In this document: one piece after another, positions 26,623 through 37,115 of the stretch
How positions within the stretch are numbered: the stretch's first letter is position 1
How the letters are laid out: every line of letters begins with the position of its first letter
NCBI RefSeq assembly: GCF_008370495.1
Contig: NZ_VTUX01000010.1
Coordinates: 1-64,000, forward strand
DNA: 64,000 bases
From: Pseudohalioglobus sediminis
Lineage (GTDB): Bacteria > Pseudomonadota > Gammaproteobacteria > Pseudomonadales > Halieaceae
Reading direction: 5' to 3'
The notes under the pieces: model-generated
Databases searched by the model: none
Told to the model about the DNA's origin: nothing
What the model saw: only the letters and a program-made list of their open reading frames with translations
Program-made: the position numbers and the translations under genes

Positions 26623-29395
26623 AAACGTTTTCTTCGCAACGCGCACAGATCGTGGGGTGCGCCTCGATCCTGCCCACCTCTTCGCGACGGTGCCAGCAAC
26701 GCTCACACTTCTCGGCGCTGGCAACCTCTACTCGCAGGCGCAATCCGGCAATATCTGTTTCCGCGGCATCGCTATCGGCCTGTGCCAGCGGCACGATGCT
26801 GGCCCCGGAAGTGATCAGGACAAATCGCAGTTCGTCACCCAACGCGTCGAGCCGGGCAAGGAGAGCCGGTTCCGCGTAGAGAGTGACCACTGCATCCAGG
26901 GAACCGCGGAGCTCACCGGCTGCACGGCGCGCCTCCATCTCCTTGTTTACAGCCGTGCGCACCGCCATCATCTGTTGCCAGAAGTCGCGCCCCATGGGAT
27001 CGTCTTCGGCAATTGGCTCCAGGCTGTCATACCACTGTTCGAGGAATACGGATGCGCCGCGTTCGCCCGGCAGATTCTCCCAGATTTCCTCGGCGGTAAA
27101 GCTCAGTATCGGCGCTATCCAGCGCACCAGGGCCTCTGCAATGTGGTACATCGCGGTCTGCGCGCTGCGCCGGGGCACGGAATCTGCCTGTGTGGTGTAC
27201 TGGCGATCCTTGATAACGTCCAGGTAAAACCCACCCAGGTCGCCGGCGCAGAAATTGTGCAGCTTCTGGTAGATCAGGTGGAACTGGTAAGCCGCATAGT
27301 CTGCGGCGAGCTCCTGCTGCAGGCTCGCGGCGCGGTCCATCGCCCAGCGGTCCAGGGACAACATATCGTCCGTCGGCAATGCGTCCATGGAGGGGTCAAA
27401 ACCGTTGAGGTTGGAAAGCAGGAAGCGCGCGGTATTACGTATTCTGCGATAGGAATCGGCGGTGCGCTTGAAGATTTCGTCCGAACAGGTCAACTCACCC
27501 CGGTAATCGGTAGCGGCCACCCAGAGGCGGAGGATGTCAGCACCAAGGTCATTCATCACGGTCTTCGGCGCTATGATATTGCCGATGGACTTGGACATCT
27601 TGCGCCCGTCACTGTCTACCGTGAAACCGTGGGTCAACACACTGCGATAGGGGGCAGCCTTGTCCATGGCCACGCCGGTCAGCAGGGATGATTGAAACCA
27701 TCCGCGGTGCTGGTCAGAGCCCTCCAGATATATGTCAGCAGGTTTTTGCAGCTCCGGGCGACGCTCCAGCACACAGGCGTGCGTTACCCCGGAATCGAAC
27801 CACACATCCAGGGTGTCCGTAACTTTCTCATACTGCGCCGCGTCGTCCCCGAGCAGCTCGGCAGCATCCAGATCGAACCAGGCATCAATACCTTTTTCTT
27901 CCATGCGCTGTGCCACCTGCTCCATCAGCGCCACTGTGTCGGGGTGCAATTCGCCTGTGGACTTGTGCACAAACAAGGCGATGGGTGAACCCCAGGTTCG
28001 CTGCCGGGAAATACACCAGTCGGGCCTGTCGGCGAGCATACTCTCGATTCGCGCCTGGCCCCATTCGGGCAGCCACTGCACCTCGCGGACCTCGGCCAGC
28101 GCCTGCTCCAGCAGGCCGCCCTGCTTCATGCTGATAAACCATTGCGGCGTGGCGCGAAAAATAATCGGTGTTTTATGCCGCCAGCAATGCGGGTAGGAGT
28201 GCTCGTAGTCTTCATGGTGCAGCAGTACGCCGCGCTGCTGCAGCAGCTCGCAGATCGCCGCGTTCGCCTTCATCACGTGCTGGCCACCGAAGTACTCAGT
28301 ATCCGCTACGTAGACACCGTTGCCACCGACCGGATTGTATACCTCAAGGCCATACTGCTGGCCCACTATGAAGTCGTCCTGGCCGTGAGCCGGTGCTGTA
28401 TGCACAGCGCCGGTACCGGCCTCCGTGGTAACGTGCTCGCCAAGAATAACGGGCACGTCGCGATTGAGGAACGGATGCTTAACACGCAGGTTTTCCAGCG
28501 CGGCCCCGCGGCAGCGCCCAATTAAGCGCACGCCGTCCAGGCCAAAACGGAGGGCGCAGGTTTCGGCCAGCTCAGCGGCCACCAGCAGCGCCCTGCCCTG
28601 GCCTTCAATCAATACGTATTCCAGGTCGGGATGCAGGCTCACTGCCATGCTCGCCGGCAGCGTCCAGGGTGTGGTGGTCCAGATTGGAATGGCTATCTCG
28701 CCGCTATATTGCGCACCGCAGGCAGCGTTGATTGCGGCCGCATCGGTGGCGACATAGGCGACATCGATAGCAGGAGAATGCTTGTCCTTGTATTCAACCT
28801 CAGCTTCCGCCAACGCAGAACCACAGTCCATGCACCAGTGCACGGGCTTGAAGCCTTTGTGCAAATGCCCATTGGCAACGATACGCGAAAGCGCGCGTAC
28901 GATGTCAGCCTCGAACTTGAAATCCATGGTCAGGTAGGGATTGAACCAGTCACCGAAGACGCCCATGCGGATGAATTCCTTGCGCTGGCCATCCACCTGC
29001 CGCGCGGCATACTCGCGACACTTCTGGCGAAACTCCGCCGCGCTGACCTTCACTCCCGGCTTGCCGACCTTCTTTTCGACGTTCAACTCAATGGGCAGCC
29101 CGTGACAGTCCCAGCCCGGCACATAGGGGGCATCAAACCCGTCCAGGGCACGTGATTTAACGATAATATCCTTGAGCACCTTGTTGACCGCGTGCCCGAG
29201 GTGCAGCTCACCGTTGGCATAGGGAGGCCCGTCATGCAGGATGAACTTTGGCCGCCCCGCAAAGGTTTCACGAATCTTGCCGTAGAGGTCCATTTCCTGC
29301 CACTGCTTGAGCCGCTGGGGCTCGCGCTGCGCCAGGCTGGCTTTCATGGGAAATGCCGTCTTCGGCAGGTTCAGGGTTTCTTTGTAGTCACTCAT
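26591..29395 (-). CDS. ileS: Isoleucyl-tRNA synthetase
   Basis: IleS charges tRNA-Ile and edits misactivated valine. The 934-aa class I enzyme shows the HIGH-type motif ([15 protein letters not shown]), a CP1 editing domain, KMSKS in [11 protein letters not shown], and a C-terminal zinc site (CERCWH...CARC). This is the eubacterial type, normally sensitive to mupirocin. I chose the ATG at 29395 ([13 protein letters not shown]), the family N-terminus; upstream in-frame codons overlap ribF. It begins 7 nt after the ribF stop. Confidence 0.97.
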   Translation of the reverse strand: MSDYKETLNLPKTAFPMKASLAQREPQRLKQWQEMDLYGKIRETFAGRPKFILHDGPPYANGELHLGHAVNKVLKDIIVKSRALDGFDAPYVPGWDCHGLPIELNVEKKVGKPGVKVSAAEFRQKCREYAARQVDGQRKEFIRMGVFGDWFNPYLTMDFKFEADIVRALSRIVANGHLHKGFKPVHWCMDCGSALAEAEVEYKDKHSPAIDVAYVATDAAAINAACGAQYSGEIAIPIWTTTPWTLPASMAVSLHPDLEYVLIEGQGRALLVAAELAETCALRFGLDGVRLIGRCRGAALENLRVKHPFLNRDVPVILGEHVTTEAGTGAVHTAPAHGQDDFIVGQQYGLEVYNPVGGNGVYVADTEYFGGQHVMKANAAICELLQQRGVLLHHEDYEHSYPHCWRHKTPIIFRATPQWFISMKQGGLLEQALAEVREVQWLPEWGQARIESMLADRPDWCISRQRTWGSPIALFVHKSTGELHPDTVALMEQVAQRMEEKGIDAWFDLDAAELLGDDAAQYEKVTDTLDVWFDSGVTHACVLERRPELQKPADIYLEGSDQHRGWFQSSLLTGVAMDKAAPYRSVLTHGFTVDSDGRKMSKSIGNIIAPKTVMNDLGADILRLWVAATDYRGELTCSDEIFKRTADSYRRIRNTARFLLSNLNGFDPSMDALPTDDMLSLDRWAMDRAASLQQELAADYAAYQFHLIYQKLHNFCAGDLGGFYLDVIKDRQYTTQADSVPRRSAQTAMYHIAEALVRWIAPILSFTAEEIWENLPGERGASVFLEQWYDSLEPIAEDDPMGRDFWQQMMAVRTAVNKEMEARRAAGELRGSLDAVVTLYAEPALLARLDALGDELRFVLITSGASIVPLAQADSDAAETDIAGLRLRVEVASAEKCERCWHRREEVGRIEAHPTICARCEENVYGQGEQRHFA

Positions 29396-29402
29396 ATCGC
29401 TG

Positions 29403-30341
29403 CTATTTCCGTGCCTGCTCGAACCAGGCGCGCGTTGATTCAATGTCGTTGGCGATGTTCTGCTTCAACTCGTCCACCGATCCAAACTTGATCTCTTCCC
29501 TCAACTTGTGACGGAAGGTCACTTCGATGTGCTGTCCATACAACTCAATCTCACGGTCAATCAGGTGCACCTCAAGATTAGCCTTGATGCTGTCATCAAC
29601 CGTTGGGCGTACACCCACGTTTGCCACACCGTATGCGCCATTGAGGCCAGCCCCACTCACTTCTACCGCGTAGACCCCGGAGAGCGGTGCTCGCAAGCGA
29701 CGCAACTCCAGGTTTGCCGTCGGCGTGCCGATCGTCTGGCCCAATTGCCGGCCATAAACGACCTTGCCGGAGATACTGTAGCGTCTGCCGAGCATCTGCT
29801 CTGCGCGCGCAAAATCCGCTGCTTCCAGTGCTTCGCGAATACGCGTGCTACTGACCCGCTGTCCCTGCCAGGTCTGCGTCGGTGTCGGGCCGGCATCATA
29901 GCCGTGCCGCGCGCCCTCCCGCTGAATAAAACGCACATCACCCTGGCGGTCGTTGCCAAAGCGAAAATCGTCTCCCAACACGATGTAGCGCACCCCTAGC
30001 CCGGTCACAAATACGTCTTCCACGAACTGCCGGGCTGACATCACCCGCAGCGCATCGTTAAAACGAATTCGCAACATACGATCCACGCCCAGTTCTCGCA
30101 TGGCCACGAACTTCTCGCGAAAGCTCATAATCCTGGGTGGCGCCTGCACGGGCGCAAAAAACTCGCGGGGCAACGGCTCAAATACGATAACCGCACTGGG
30201 CATTCCCAGCTGCGCAGCCTTTTCGCGAAGGTGTGCAATCACGGCCTGGTGTCCGAGGTGTACCCCGTCAAAGGCACCGATAGTGGCCACACAACCACGG
30301 TGTCTGGGCCGCAAATTGTGCAGGCCGCGAATCAGCTCCAT
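29403..30341 (-). CDS. ribF: Bifunctional riboflavin kinase/FAD synthetase
   Basis: RibF converts riboflavin to FMN and then FAD. The N-terminal adenylyltransferase domain has [12 protein letters not shown] (residues about 23-34). The C-terminal flavokinase domain has [13 protein letters not shown], and [11 protein letters not shown] follows. The 312-aa length is normal. It starts 112 bp after the end of murJ on the same strand and leads into ileS, the usual neighbour. FAD feeds IlvI in this window, but no regulatory link is visible; I saw no FMN riboswitch upstream. Confidence 0.96.
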   Translation of the reverse strand: MELIRGLHNLRPRHRGCVATIGAFDGVHLGHQAVIAHLREKAAQLGMPSAVIVFEPLPREFFAPVQAPPRIMSFREKFVAMRELGVDRMLRIRFNDALRVMSARQFVEDVFVTGLGVRYIVLGDDFRFGNDRQGDVRFIQREGARHGYDAGPTPTQTWQGQRVSSTRIREALEAADFARAEQMLGRRYSISGKVVYGRQLGQTIGTPTANLELRRLRAPLSGVYAVEVSGAGLNGAYGVANVGVRPTVDDSIKANLEVHLIDREIELYGQHIEVTFRHKLREEIKFGSVDELKQNIANDIESTRAWFEQARK

Positions 30342-30453
30342 GAGATAAGGGAATGCCCAGTCAAACCAAACGGAGGATTATAGCGAATGCGCAGAGCAGC
30401 GGGAACGGACAATTTGCTGATCAGGGCGGATGGTATCGACGCCGTAGCGTCGA

Positions 30454-32037
30454 CTAGACGGCCCCCGGGGCACGCAAATGACGCAGTCGCGTGCCCGTGA
30501 GTAGATGCGTCCCCAGGTAAGCCAGCGCACCCGCGATACAAAGCACGGATATTTCCAGCGAGCGGCGCTGCCAGCCCCACTCCTGCCACAGGGAAATATC
30601 CTCGTGCAGCAGCAGCAACACGGCGGCCATCACCAGGGTGGCCGCAGCCAGGCGCAGGGAATAGACCTGCCAGCCCGGCTGCCAGCTGAAGACGCCCTGC
30701 CTGAGCAAACCACGCAACAGCAGGCCCGCATTCAGCCAGGCTGAGGCGCTGGTAGCCAGCGCCAGCCCCACATGCCCGAGGTTGAAGTACCAGAGCAGCG
30801 GCAGCACAAAGGCCAGGTTCAGGACCATATTGGCAACCATCGCGATAATGCCGATCTTCACCGGGGTGGCAGTATCCTTGCGCGCGTAAAAACCCGGTGC
30901 CAGGACCTTGACCAGCATAAACGCCACCAGACCGAGGCTGTACGCGCGCAGGCTCAGGGCCGCCATATCCACATCGCGGGGCGTCAGCGCGCCATACTGG
31001 AACAGGGTTACCAGGATCGGTTTGGCCAAAAGCACCAGGGCCAACGCCGCGGGAACACCGATCAGCAGCACGGATCGCATCGCCCAGTCCAGGGTGACGG
31101 CGAATTGCTGCTCTCGCGCTGCGGCACGGTGTGCAGACAGGTTGGGCAGAATCACAGTGGCAATGGCGATACCGAATACGCCCAGCGGCAGCTCGGCGAG
31201 ACGATCCGAGTAGTAGAGCCAGGACACGCTGCCAGTGGGCAGGAATGACGCCAGCACCGTATCCAGCAACAGATTAATCTGGCTCACTGAGACACCAAAC
31301 AAAGCCGGCACCATCAGTTTCAGTATCCGACGCACACCCTCATGGCGCAGGTCGAATACCGGTCTCGGCACCAGGTCCAGGCGATACAGGGACGGCAGTT
31401 GAAACAACAGCTGGATAACGCCGGCAAAGAACACTCCCCAGGCAAGCGCAAATACCGGTTCATGGAACCAGGGTGCGGCCACGGTCGCTGCAAATATCAG
31501 CGACAGGTTCAGGAACACCGGAGTGAAGGCCGGCACGGCGAAACGCCCATAGCTGTTGAGTATGGCGCCACAGAATCCCGTCATCGAAATCAACAACAGG
31601 TAGGGGAAGGTGATTCGGATCATGTCCGCCGTGAGCTGGAACTTTTCCGGCTGGCTGACAAACCCGGGGGCGAAGATCATCGCTACCAGTGGCGAGGCGA
31701 GCACCGTGAGCAGGGTCAGCAAAAGCAGGGTACCACCCAGCACGCCTGCCACACGATTGACCAGGCCCTGCACCGCGAGCAGTGCATTGCCCTGCTTGTA
31801 ATCGGCGAGGACCGGCACGAAAGCCTGCGCGAAAGCGCCCTCTGCGAACAGGCGGCGCAGGAAATTGGGGATCTTGAAGGCTACAAAAAAAGCGTCCGCA
31901 TTGGCGCTGGCACCCACGAAAGCGGCGATAACAATATCGCGCAGCAGCCCGAGAACGCGCGATATCATGGTCATGCTGCCGACCAGCGCGCTCGAGCGTA
32001 GCAAACCGGGTTGCGCTTTCTCTGGCAGGTCAGCCAT
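30454..32037 (-). CDS. murJ: Lipid II flippase MurJ
   Basis: MurJ flips lipid II across the inner membrane for peptidoglycan synthesis. The 527-aa protein has about 14 membrane segments. Family motifs are SRVLGLLRDIVIAAFVGAS near the N-terminus and RRLFAEGAFAQAFVPV. In Pseudomonas murJ (mviN) also precedes ribF, but its upstream neighbour there is rpsT. Here nudF lies 18 bp upstream on the same strand, so murJ probably belongs to a pyrB-nudF-murJ transcript. Confidence 0.95.
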   Translation of the reverse strand: MADLPEKAQPGLLRSSALVGSMTMISRVLGLLRDIVIAAFVGASANADAFFVAFKIPNFLRRLFAEGAFAQAFVPVLADYKQGNALLAVQGLVNRVAGVLGGTLLLLTLLTVLASPLVAMIFAPGFVSQPEKFQLTADMIRITFPYLLLISMTGFCGAILNSYGRFAVPAFTPVFLNLSLIFAATVAAPWFHEPVFALAWGVFFAGVIQLLFQLPSLYRLDLVPRPVFDLRHEGVRRILKLMVPALFGVSVSQINLLLDTVLASFLPTGSVSWLYYSDRLAELPLGVFGIAIATVILPNLSAHRAAAREQQFAVTLDWAMRSVLLIGVPAALALVLLAKPILVTLFQYGALTPRDVDMAALSLRAYSLGLVAFMLVKVLAPGFYARKDTATPVKIGIIAMVANMVLNLAFVLPLLWYFNLGHVGLALATSASAWLNAGLLLRGLLRQGVFSWQPGWQVYSLRLAAATLVMAAVLLLLHEDISLWQEWGWQRRSLEISVLCIAGALAYLGTHLLTGTRLRHLRAPGAV

Positions 32038-32055
32038 AGGCGGCAGTGCCGGGGC

Positions 32056-32673
32056 CTAGGCCCAGCGCTCCCTTACCCGGTCAAGATTGTTTTGCAGCCA
32101 GAGCAAGGAGATCAGCGTGTGACCGTTGGGGATGCGATCCTGCTCCAGCAGCGCCAGGGCGTCTGCAACCGGGACCTGGTGCACCAGGATATTCTCCCCT
32201 TCTTCGGCGAGTCCGTGTACGCCACCGGCAACATCCCCTGCCACCCGACCGCAGAACAGGGAGACCTTCTCAGTGCAGGCCCCGGCACTGGGCAGGACGG
32301 TCGCTATTGGCAGCAGCTCGTCCACCCTGCAACCCGCCTCCTCCATCGTTTCCCGGTGGACGACGTCCTCCGAGGACTCACCCGGCTCAACAATGCCCGC
32401 GATCAACTCCAGCATCCACGGGCTCTGTCCATCGCGCATGGCCCCGGGGCGGAACTGCTCTATGAGCACCAGTGAATCGGTTTCAGCGTCGTAGGGCAAC
32501 ACCCCGACTGCATCACCACGCTCGAAAATCTCGCGCACCTGGGGCTCGACCCAGCCACCTCCGAAAGCGCGGTACTGGACCTTGACGCGACGGATACTGA
32601 AGTAACCCTGAAATACGGTTTCATCTTCCAGCACCCTGACATCGTCGGCATTAAAGGTGAGATCGAGGGGCAT
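32056..32673 (-). CDS. nudF: ADP-ribose diphosphatase (Nudix)
   Basis: This 205-aa protein has a full Nudix box, GIVEPGESSEDVVHRETMEE followed by AG, with the metal-binding Glu residues. N- and C-terminal regions (VQYRAFGGG, VRERWA) match the NudF/ADP-ribose pyrophosphatase class. It would hydrolyse ADP-ribose to AMP and ribose-5-phosphate. Its ATG shares one base with the pyrB stop (TGATG). This position is unusual; in E. coli nudF sits near tolC. Substrate is inferred from family. Confidence 0.88.
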   Translation of the reverse strand: MPLDLTFNADDVRVLEDETVFQGYFSIRRVKVQYRAFGGGWVEPQVREIFERGDAVGVLPYDAETDSLVLIEQFRPGAMRDGQSPWMLELIAGIVEPGESSEDVVHRETMEEAGCRVDELLPIATVLPSAGACTEKVSLFCGRVAGDVAGGVHGLAEEGENILVHQVPVADALALLEQDRIPNGHTLISLLWLQNNLDRVRERWA

Positions 32674-33686
32674 CAGAAACGACCGGCGGTATACCAGTTG
32701 ACCTCGCGTGAATGCTTCTCGACCTGGTCGGCCACATCCAGCACCAGCCCAAACAACGCCATACGTACCAGCACGCCATTGTCAGTCTGGCGGAAAATGG
32801 CGAGATTGGGATTGTCATTGAGGTCATCGTCAAGCTCGCGCGCATTGTCACGTGAATCGCGCGGCAGGGGGTGCATGATGACGGTATTGGGCTGGCAGTG
32901 AGCCGTGTAGACACTCTGGTTGAGACGGAAGCGGCCGCGATAGAGGTCAGCTTCCTCCCGCGAACTGAAGCGTTCCTCCTGTATGCGCGTGGAGTAAACG
33001 ATATCAACCCGGGCGATACTCTCCTCCAACTGGTCTGACTCCACGACCTTGAGGCCGGCAGTGCGCATTTGCTCGACAATCTCTGCTGGCATGCGCAGCT
33101 CAAGTGGACTTACCAGTTGTACTTCGACACGGCTGAACAAACACAGCAGCTTGCACAGGGAGTGCACCGTGCGCCCGTACCGCAAGTCGCCGAGCATGGC
33201 GATGCGCAAGGTATCCAGGGTGCCGCCATGGGCTGCCACCTCGTTCTTGATGGTGTACAGGTCAAGCAATGCCTGACTGGGGTGCTCATTGCTGCCGTCA
33301 CCCCCATTGAGCACCGGCACGCGACTGGCGGCGGCAAATTCCGCCACCGAGCCCTCTGCCGGGTGGCGCATGACAATGACGTCGGAATAACCACTCAGTA
33401 CACGGGCCGTATCATATAGCGACTCGCCCTTGGCGATCGCTGTGGACTCGAACCCTGTGGTCTCCCTTACCTCGCCACCGAGCAGGTTGAAGGCACTGCC
33501 AAAGCTCACCCGGGTACGTGTGCTGGGCTCAAAAAACATATTGCCCAGGATGGCCCCGTCGAGAACCTTGGTCACGCGCTTGCGCTGGGCATAAGGGCCC
33601 ATGGCATCTGCTACGGAAAAAATACGTTCCACATGGCCGCGCTCAAATTGTGCGATGGAGAGGATGTGGCTACCGGCAAAATCCAT
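32673..33686 (-). CDS. pyrB: Aspartate carbamoyltransferase
   Basis: PyrB condenses carbamoyl phosphate and aspartate, the committed step of pyrimidine synthesis. Motifs are FFEPSTRTRVSF (carbamoyl phosphate), VMRHPAEGS, GDGSNEHPSQALLDLYT, GDLRYGRTVHSL and HPLPRDS. The 337-aa chain is longer than the 311 aa of E. coli, mainly at the C-terminus. Neither a pyrI regulatory chain nor an inactive pyrC' is adjacent, so holoenzyme type is unclear. I chose the ATG at 33686 (MDFAGSHILSIAQF), with AGGG 12 nt upstream. A frame reaching 33773 adds non-homologous residues. The 33687-33866 gap to sbcB holds no gene. Confidence 0.94.
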   Translation of the reverse strand: MDFAGSHILSIAQFERGHVERIFSVADAMGPYAQRKRVTKVLDGAILGNMFFEPSTRTRVSFGSAFNLLGGEVRETTGFESTAIAKGESLYDTARVLSGYSDVIVMRHPAEGSVAEFAAASRVPVLNGGDGSNEHPSQALLDLYTIKNEVAAHGGTLDTLRIAMLGDLRYGRTVHSLCKLLCLFSRVEVQLVSPLELRMPAEIVEQMRTAGLKVVESDQLEESIARVDIVYSTRIQEERFSSREEADLYRGRFRLNQSVYTAHCQPNTVIMHPLPRDSRDNARELDDDLNDNPNLAIFRQTDNGVLVRMALFGLVLDVADQVEKHSREVNWYTAGRF

Positions 33687-33866
33687 TGATGCTGCATTCC
33701 CTGATACGGACGGTTCGACCTGCGGAATTATACGACCGGGAGAAACACCCCGCCATGTGCTTAATACCGGCATTAACGCCCAGAGCCGGGGGCCGGGCAG
33801 ACACCGCAGCTTGCTCTGACACTGGTAGTCACGCCCGAGCAGCGGGCCGCAACCCCGGGCAGCCAG

Positions 33867-35315
33867 CTAGACCAGCAGGCTGTCGCCGTACTCCAGCAGT
33901 TGTTCCATCAGTTGGCACTGCTCCGAAGACAGTTCCCCTGATGCCACCAGCGCTTCGATCATGTGCTGGTAATCCTCCATACACAGGCTCGCCCCCTCTC
34001 CGGGTTCAGTCAGGCGCTGAAAGCGGTACTCTTCCCATTGCGCCCTTTCCTCGCCTGAGAGACTGTCGGGAAAGTTGCGTGCGCGATATCGGAACAACAT
34101 CTCCGGCAAGCGACTGTCTTCGAACGGATAGCTGCTGTTGGCGAGTTCCTCGGGGGCGCTGTCGCGCACCTGGTCCATCAGGCGTTTGTCAGCAGCGGAG
34201 AAAAAACCACCGCTGTACAACATACGGTCAGGGTCGGTTATTTCCTGGTACTCGCGCCGGGAATAGACTGACTGCAGCTTGTGTTCAAATGCCCCGGCAT
34301 CGGCGGCACGGAATTCCCGCAACACAGCCAGGTGCTTGCGACAGCGATCACCGGAAATACCGAGCCTTGAGGCCGTCTCCGGGTCCGCCATCTTTGCGGT
34401 CACCAGCAGCGGACAGCGATTGAGGTGAACGGTTTTCAGCCCGGGCCGGGCGATGCCTTCCGGCAAGTCTTTATTGCGCGTGTACAGGCGCTCGCAAATC
34501 GTTGCCGCAGATTCTTCCACCAGGACCGCAGGATCTGCCATCAGGTCGAAGCAGATGACTTCGTTCTTGTTGGTGGGATGCATGGCCAGCGGCGCAATCA
34601 GAGCGATGTTGTCATGCTGCGCGCCGAACATCCCGGATACATGCAGGACCGGCTTCATTGAATTGACATCCAGCATGGCGGCGGCCGACTTTTTATCGCG
34701 GTGTCGCAGCACGTAGTCAAAGAGACGTGGCTGCCGTTCGCGAACCAGGCGCGCCAGGGCGATGGTGGCGTGCACATCTGAAAGGGCATCGTGGGCGGCA
34801 TCGTGGGCGATGCCATTGGCGGCAGTGAGCTCCTCAAGGCGAAAACTGGGCAAGCCGTCCTCACGCAAAGGCCAGTTGATACCATCCGGTCGAAGGGCGT
34901 GGCAGGCGCGCACCATATCGATGATATCCCAGCGCGAGTTGCCATTTTGCCATTCCCTGGCATAGGGATCGTAAAAATTACGATACAGCGTGTACCGCGT
35001 GACTTCGTCATCGAAGCGCAACGAGTTATAGCCCACGCCGCAAGTGCCCGGCTGCGCCAGTTCCCGGTGGATGCGGGCGATAAATTCCGCCTCAGGGACG
35101 CCTTCGGCGAGCGCCTGTTGCGGCGAAATTCCGGTGATGAGGCATGCCTGGGGATGGGGCAAAAAATCGTTTGCCGGGCGGGAAAAGATCACCAGCGGCT
35201 CACCGATCGGGTTCAGCTCGGCATCGGTACGCAGCCCGGCAAATTGCACCGGGCGATCGCGAGAGGGATCGGCGCCGAAGGTCTCGTAGTCGTGCCAGTA
35301 AAAGGTTTCCGGCAC
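33867..35315 (-). CDS. sbcB: Exodeoxyribonuclease I
   Basis: SbcB is a 3'-5' single-strand DNA exonuclease of the DEDD superfamily that binds SSB. At 482 aa it is close to E. coli (475). Exo I: YWHDYETFGADPSRDRPVQF carries the first Asp and Glu; GYNSLRFDDEVTRYTLYRNF is Exo II; HDALSDVHATIALA is Exo III. The SH3-like and helical C-terminal regions follow. I chose the GTG at 35315, which gives the right N-terminal length and lies 4 nt after the fumarase stop; an open frame to 35402 overlaps fumarase. The linkage to fumarase is unexpected. Confidence 0.93.
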   Translation of the reverse strand: MPETFYWHDYETFGADPSRDRPVQFAGLRTDAELNPIGEPLVIFSRPANDFLPHPQACLITGISPQQALAEGVPEAEFIARIHRELAQPGTCGVGYNSLRFDDEVTRYTLYRNFYDPYAREWQNGNSRWDIIDMVRACHALRPDGINWPLREDGLPSFRLEELTAANGIAHDAAHDALSDVHATIALARLVRERQPRLFDYVLRHRDKKSAAAMLDVNSMKPVLHVSGMFGAQHDNIALIAPLAMHPTNKNEVICFDLMADPAVLVEESAATICERLYTRNKDLPEGIARPGLKTVHLNRCPLLVTAKMADPETASRLGISGDRCRKHLAVLREFRAADAGAFEHKLQSVYSRREYQEITDPDRMLYSGGFFSAADKRLMDQVRDSAPEELANSSYPFEDSRLPEMLFRYRARNFPDSLSGEERAQWEEYRFQRLTEPGEGASLCMEDYQHMIEALVASGELSSEQCQLMEQLLEYGDSLLV

Positions 35316-35319
35316 AGGC

Positions 35320-36843
35320 TCAGCTGACTTCCAGCGCCTGTTCTTCGATCCTGGCCTGCCAGATTTTAGGACCCACTTCATGTACCGAGGTACCCTCGGC
35401 ATCGACGGCCACGCTCACCGGCATATCCTTCACTTCGAACTCGTAGATCGCCTCCATACCCAGCTCAGGGAAGGCCACCACCTTCGCCGAGGTAATGGCC
35501 TTGGATACCAGGTAGGCTGCGCCGCCCACCGCCATCAGGTAAACCGCGCGATGCTTCTTGATCGCCTCGACACCCGCCGGCCCGCGTTCCGCTTTACCGA
35601 TCATGCCGAGCAGACCCGTCTGCTCGAGGATAAAATCTGTGAACTTGTCCATACGCGTTGACGTGGTCGGGCCAGCGGGACCAACCACCTCATCGCGAAC
35701 CGGATCCACCGGCCCCACGTAGTAGATAAAGCGCCCCTTGAGGTCCACCTCATCGGGCAAACCCTGCCCCGACTCGATCAGTTCTTTCATCTTCTTGTGC
35801 GCAGCATCGCGGCCGGTCAACATCTTGCCTGATAAAAGCAGGGTATCGCCGGGTTTCCATTGCGCTGCTTCTTCGGGGGTTACCGTATCCAGATTCACCC
35901 GGCGCACGCCCTCGCCCACTTCCCAGGTAATATCAGGCCAGTCATCAAGGCTTGGGGGGGTCTGCAGCGCCGGGCCGGAACCATCGAGCACAAAATGCGC
36001 GTGGCGTGTTGCCGCACAGTTCGGAATCATGCAAACAGGCAGCGAGGCAGCGTGCGTTGGATACTCCTTGATTTTCACATCCATCACGGTGGTCAGGCCA
36101 CCGAGTCCCTGGGCACCAATACCCAGCTTGTTTACCGCCTCCATCAACTCAAGCCGCAGTTCCTCGGCTCTGCTGGCAGGCCCCCGTTCGCGCAATTCGT
36201 GAATATCGATAGGCTCCATCAGCGCTTCCTTGGCCATGACAGCCGCCTTTTCGGCTGTCCCGCCAATACCGATACCGAGCATGCCCGGTGGGCACCAGCC
36301 CGCGCCCATGGTCGGCACGGTCTTGACCACCCAGTCGACGATGCTGTCGGAGGGATTGAGCATCACCATCTTTGACTTGTTTTCAGATCCGCCGCCCTTT
36401 GCCGCCAGCTGTACATCCACGGTGTCGCCGGCGACAACCTCCATATGGATCACGGCGGGCGTATTGTCCCTGGTGTTCCTGCGCGCACCGGCAGGATCTT
36501 CCAAGATAGAGGCGCGCAGCACGTTGTCGGGGTGGGTGTAAGCCCGGCGCACACCCTCGTTGACCATGTCCGCCACGGACATTTCAGCATCCCACTGCAC
36601 ATCCATACCGATTTTCAGGAATACCGTCACGATGCCGGTGTCCTGGCAGATAGGCCGGTGCCCCTCTGCGCACATGCGGGAATTGATCAGGATTTGCGCC
36701 ATGGCGTCCTTGGCAGCGGGGTTTAGCTCACGCTGCCACGCCTGGTGCACGGCATCAACGAAGTCTTTGGGGTGGTAATAGGAGATGAACTGCAGGGCAT
36801 CGGCGACGCTATCGATGAAATCGTCCTGACGAATCACGGTCAT
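35320..36843 (-). CDS. fumA: Class I (iron-sulfur) fumarate hydratase
   Basis: This enzyme hydrates fumarate to malate in the TCA cycle with an oxygen-labile 4Fe-4S cluster. The 507-aa chain fuses the alpha and beta domains found as separate subunits in other bacteria. Likely cluster cysteines are in RPICQDTG, GAGWCPPGML and MIPNCAATRH. It resembles E. coli FumA/FumB in fold but is shorter. AAGGAACCC precedes the ATG at 36843. A weak promoter may lie just upstream (TACAAT at 36894-36889). The 36844-37115 interval has no other gene. Confidence 0.92.
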   Translation of the reverse strand: MTVIRQDDFIDSVADALQFISYYHPKDFVDAVHQAWQRELNPAAKDAMAQILINSRMCAEGHRPICQDTGIVTVFLKIGMDVQWDAEMSVADMVNEGVRRAYTHPDNVLRASILEDPAGARRNTRDNTPAVIHMEVVAGDTVDVQLAAKGGGSENKSKMVMLNPSDSIVDWVVKTVPTMGAGWCPPGMLGIGIGGTAEKAAVMAKEALMEPIDIHELRERGPASRAEELRLELMEAVNKLGIGAQGLGGLTTVMDVKIKEYPTHAASLPVCMIPNCAATRHAHFVLDGSGPALQTPPSLDDWPDITWEVGEGVRRVNLDTVTPEEAAQWKPGDTLLLSGKMLTGRDAAHKKMKELIESGQGLPDEVDLKGRFIYYVGPVDPVRDEVVGPAGPTTSTRMDKFTDFILEQTGLLGMIGKAERGPAGVEAIKKHRAVYLMAVGGAAYLVSKAITSAKVVAFPELGMEAIYEFEVKDMPVSVAVDAEGTSVHEVGPKIWQARIEEQALEVS

Positions 36844-37115
36844 GGCGGGGTTCCTTGCTGTTGGCGGGGGGATTTAAATGCGGGCCATATTGTACACCGC
36901 CGGGCGAGACGGGAAAGCCCTACCAAAGTCCCGGGGTTGGCGTTATGCCGCAGTCACAACGGGGCGATGCGGATCTGCGCCAGCAGGGAAACCGCGCTAC
37001 AAAGTAATCGCCAGGTAGCAGTGGCCCCTGAAGACCGCCAGAACACGAGCACACAGGCGCGAATGCCACAAACAGCGTGGTGAGCGACCGAAACACCGGT
37101 CTTGCCCGGTACAGA

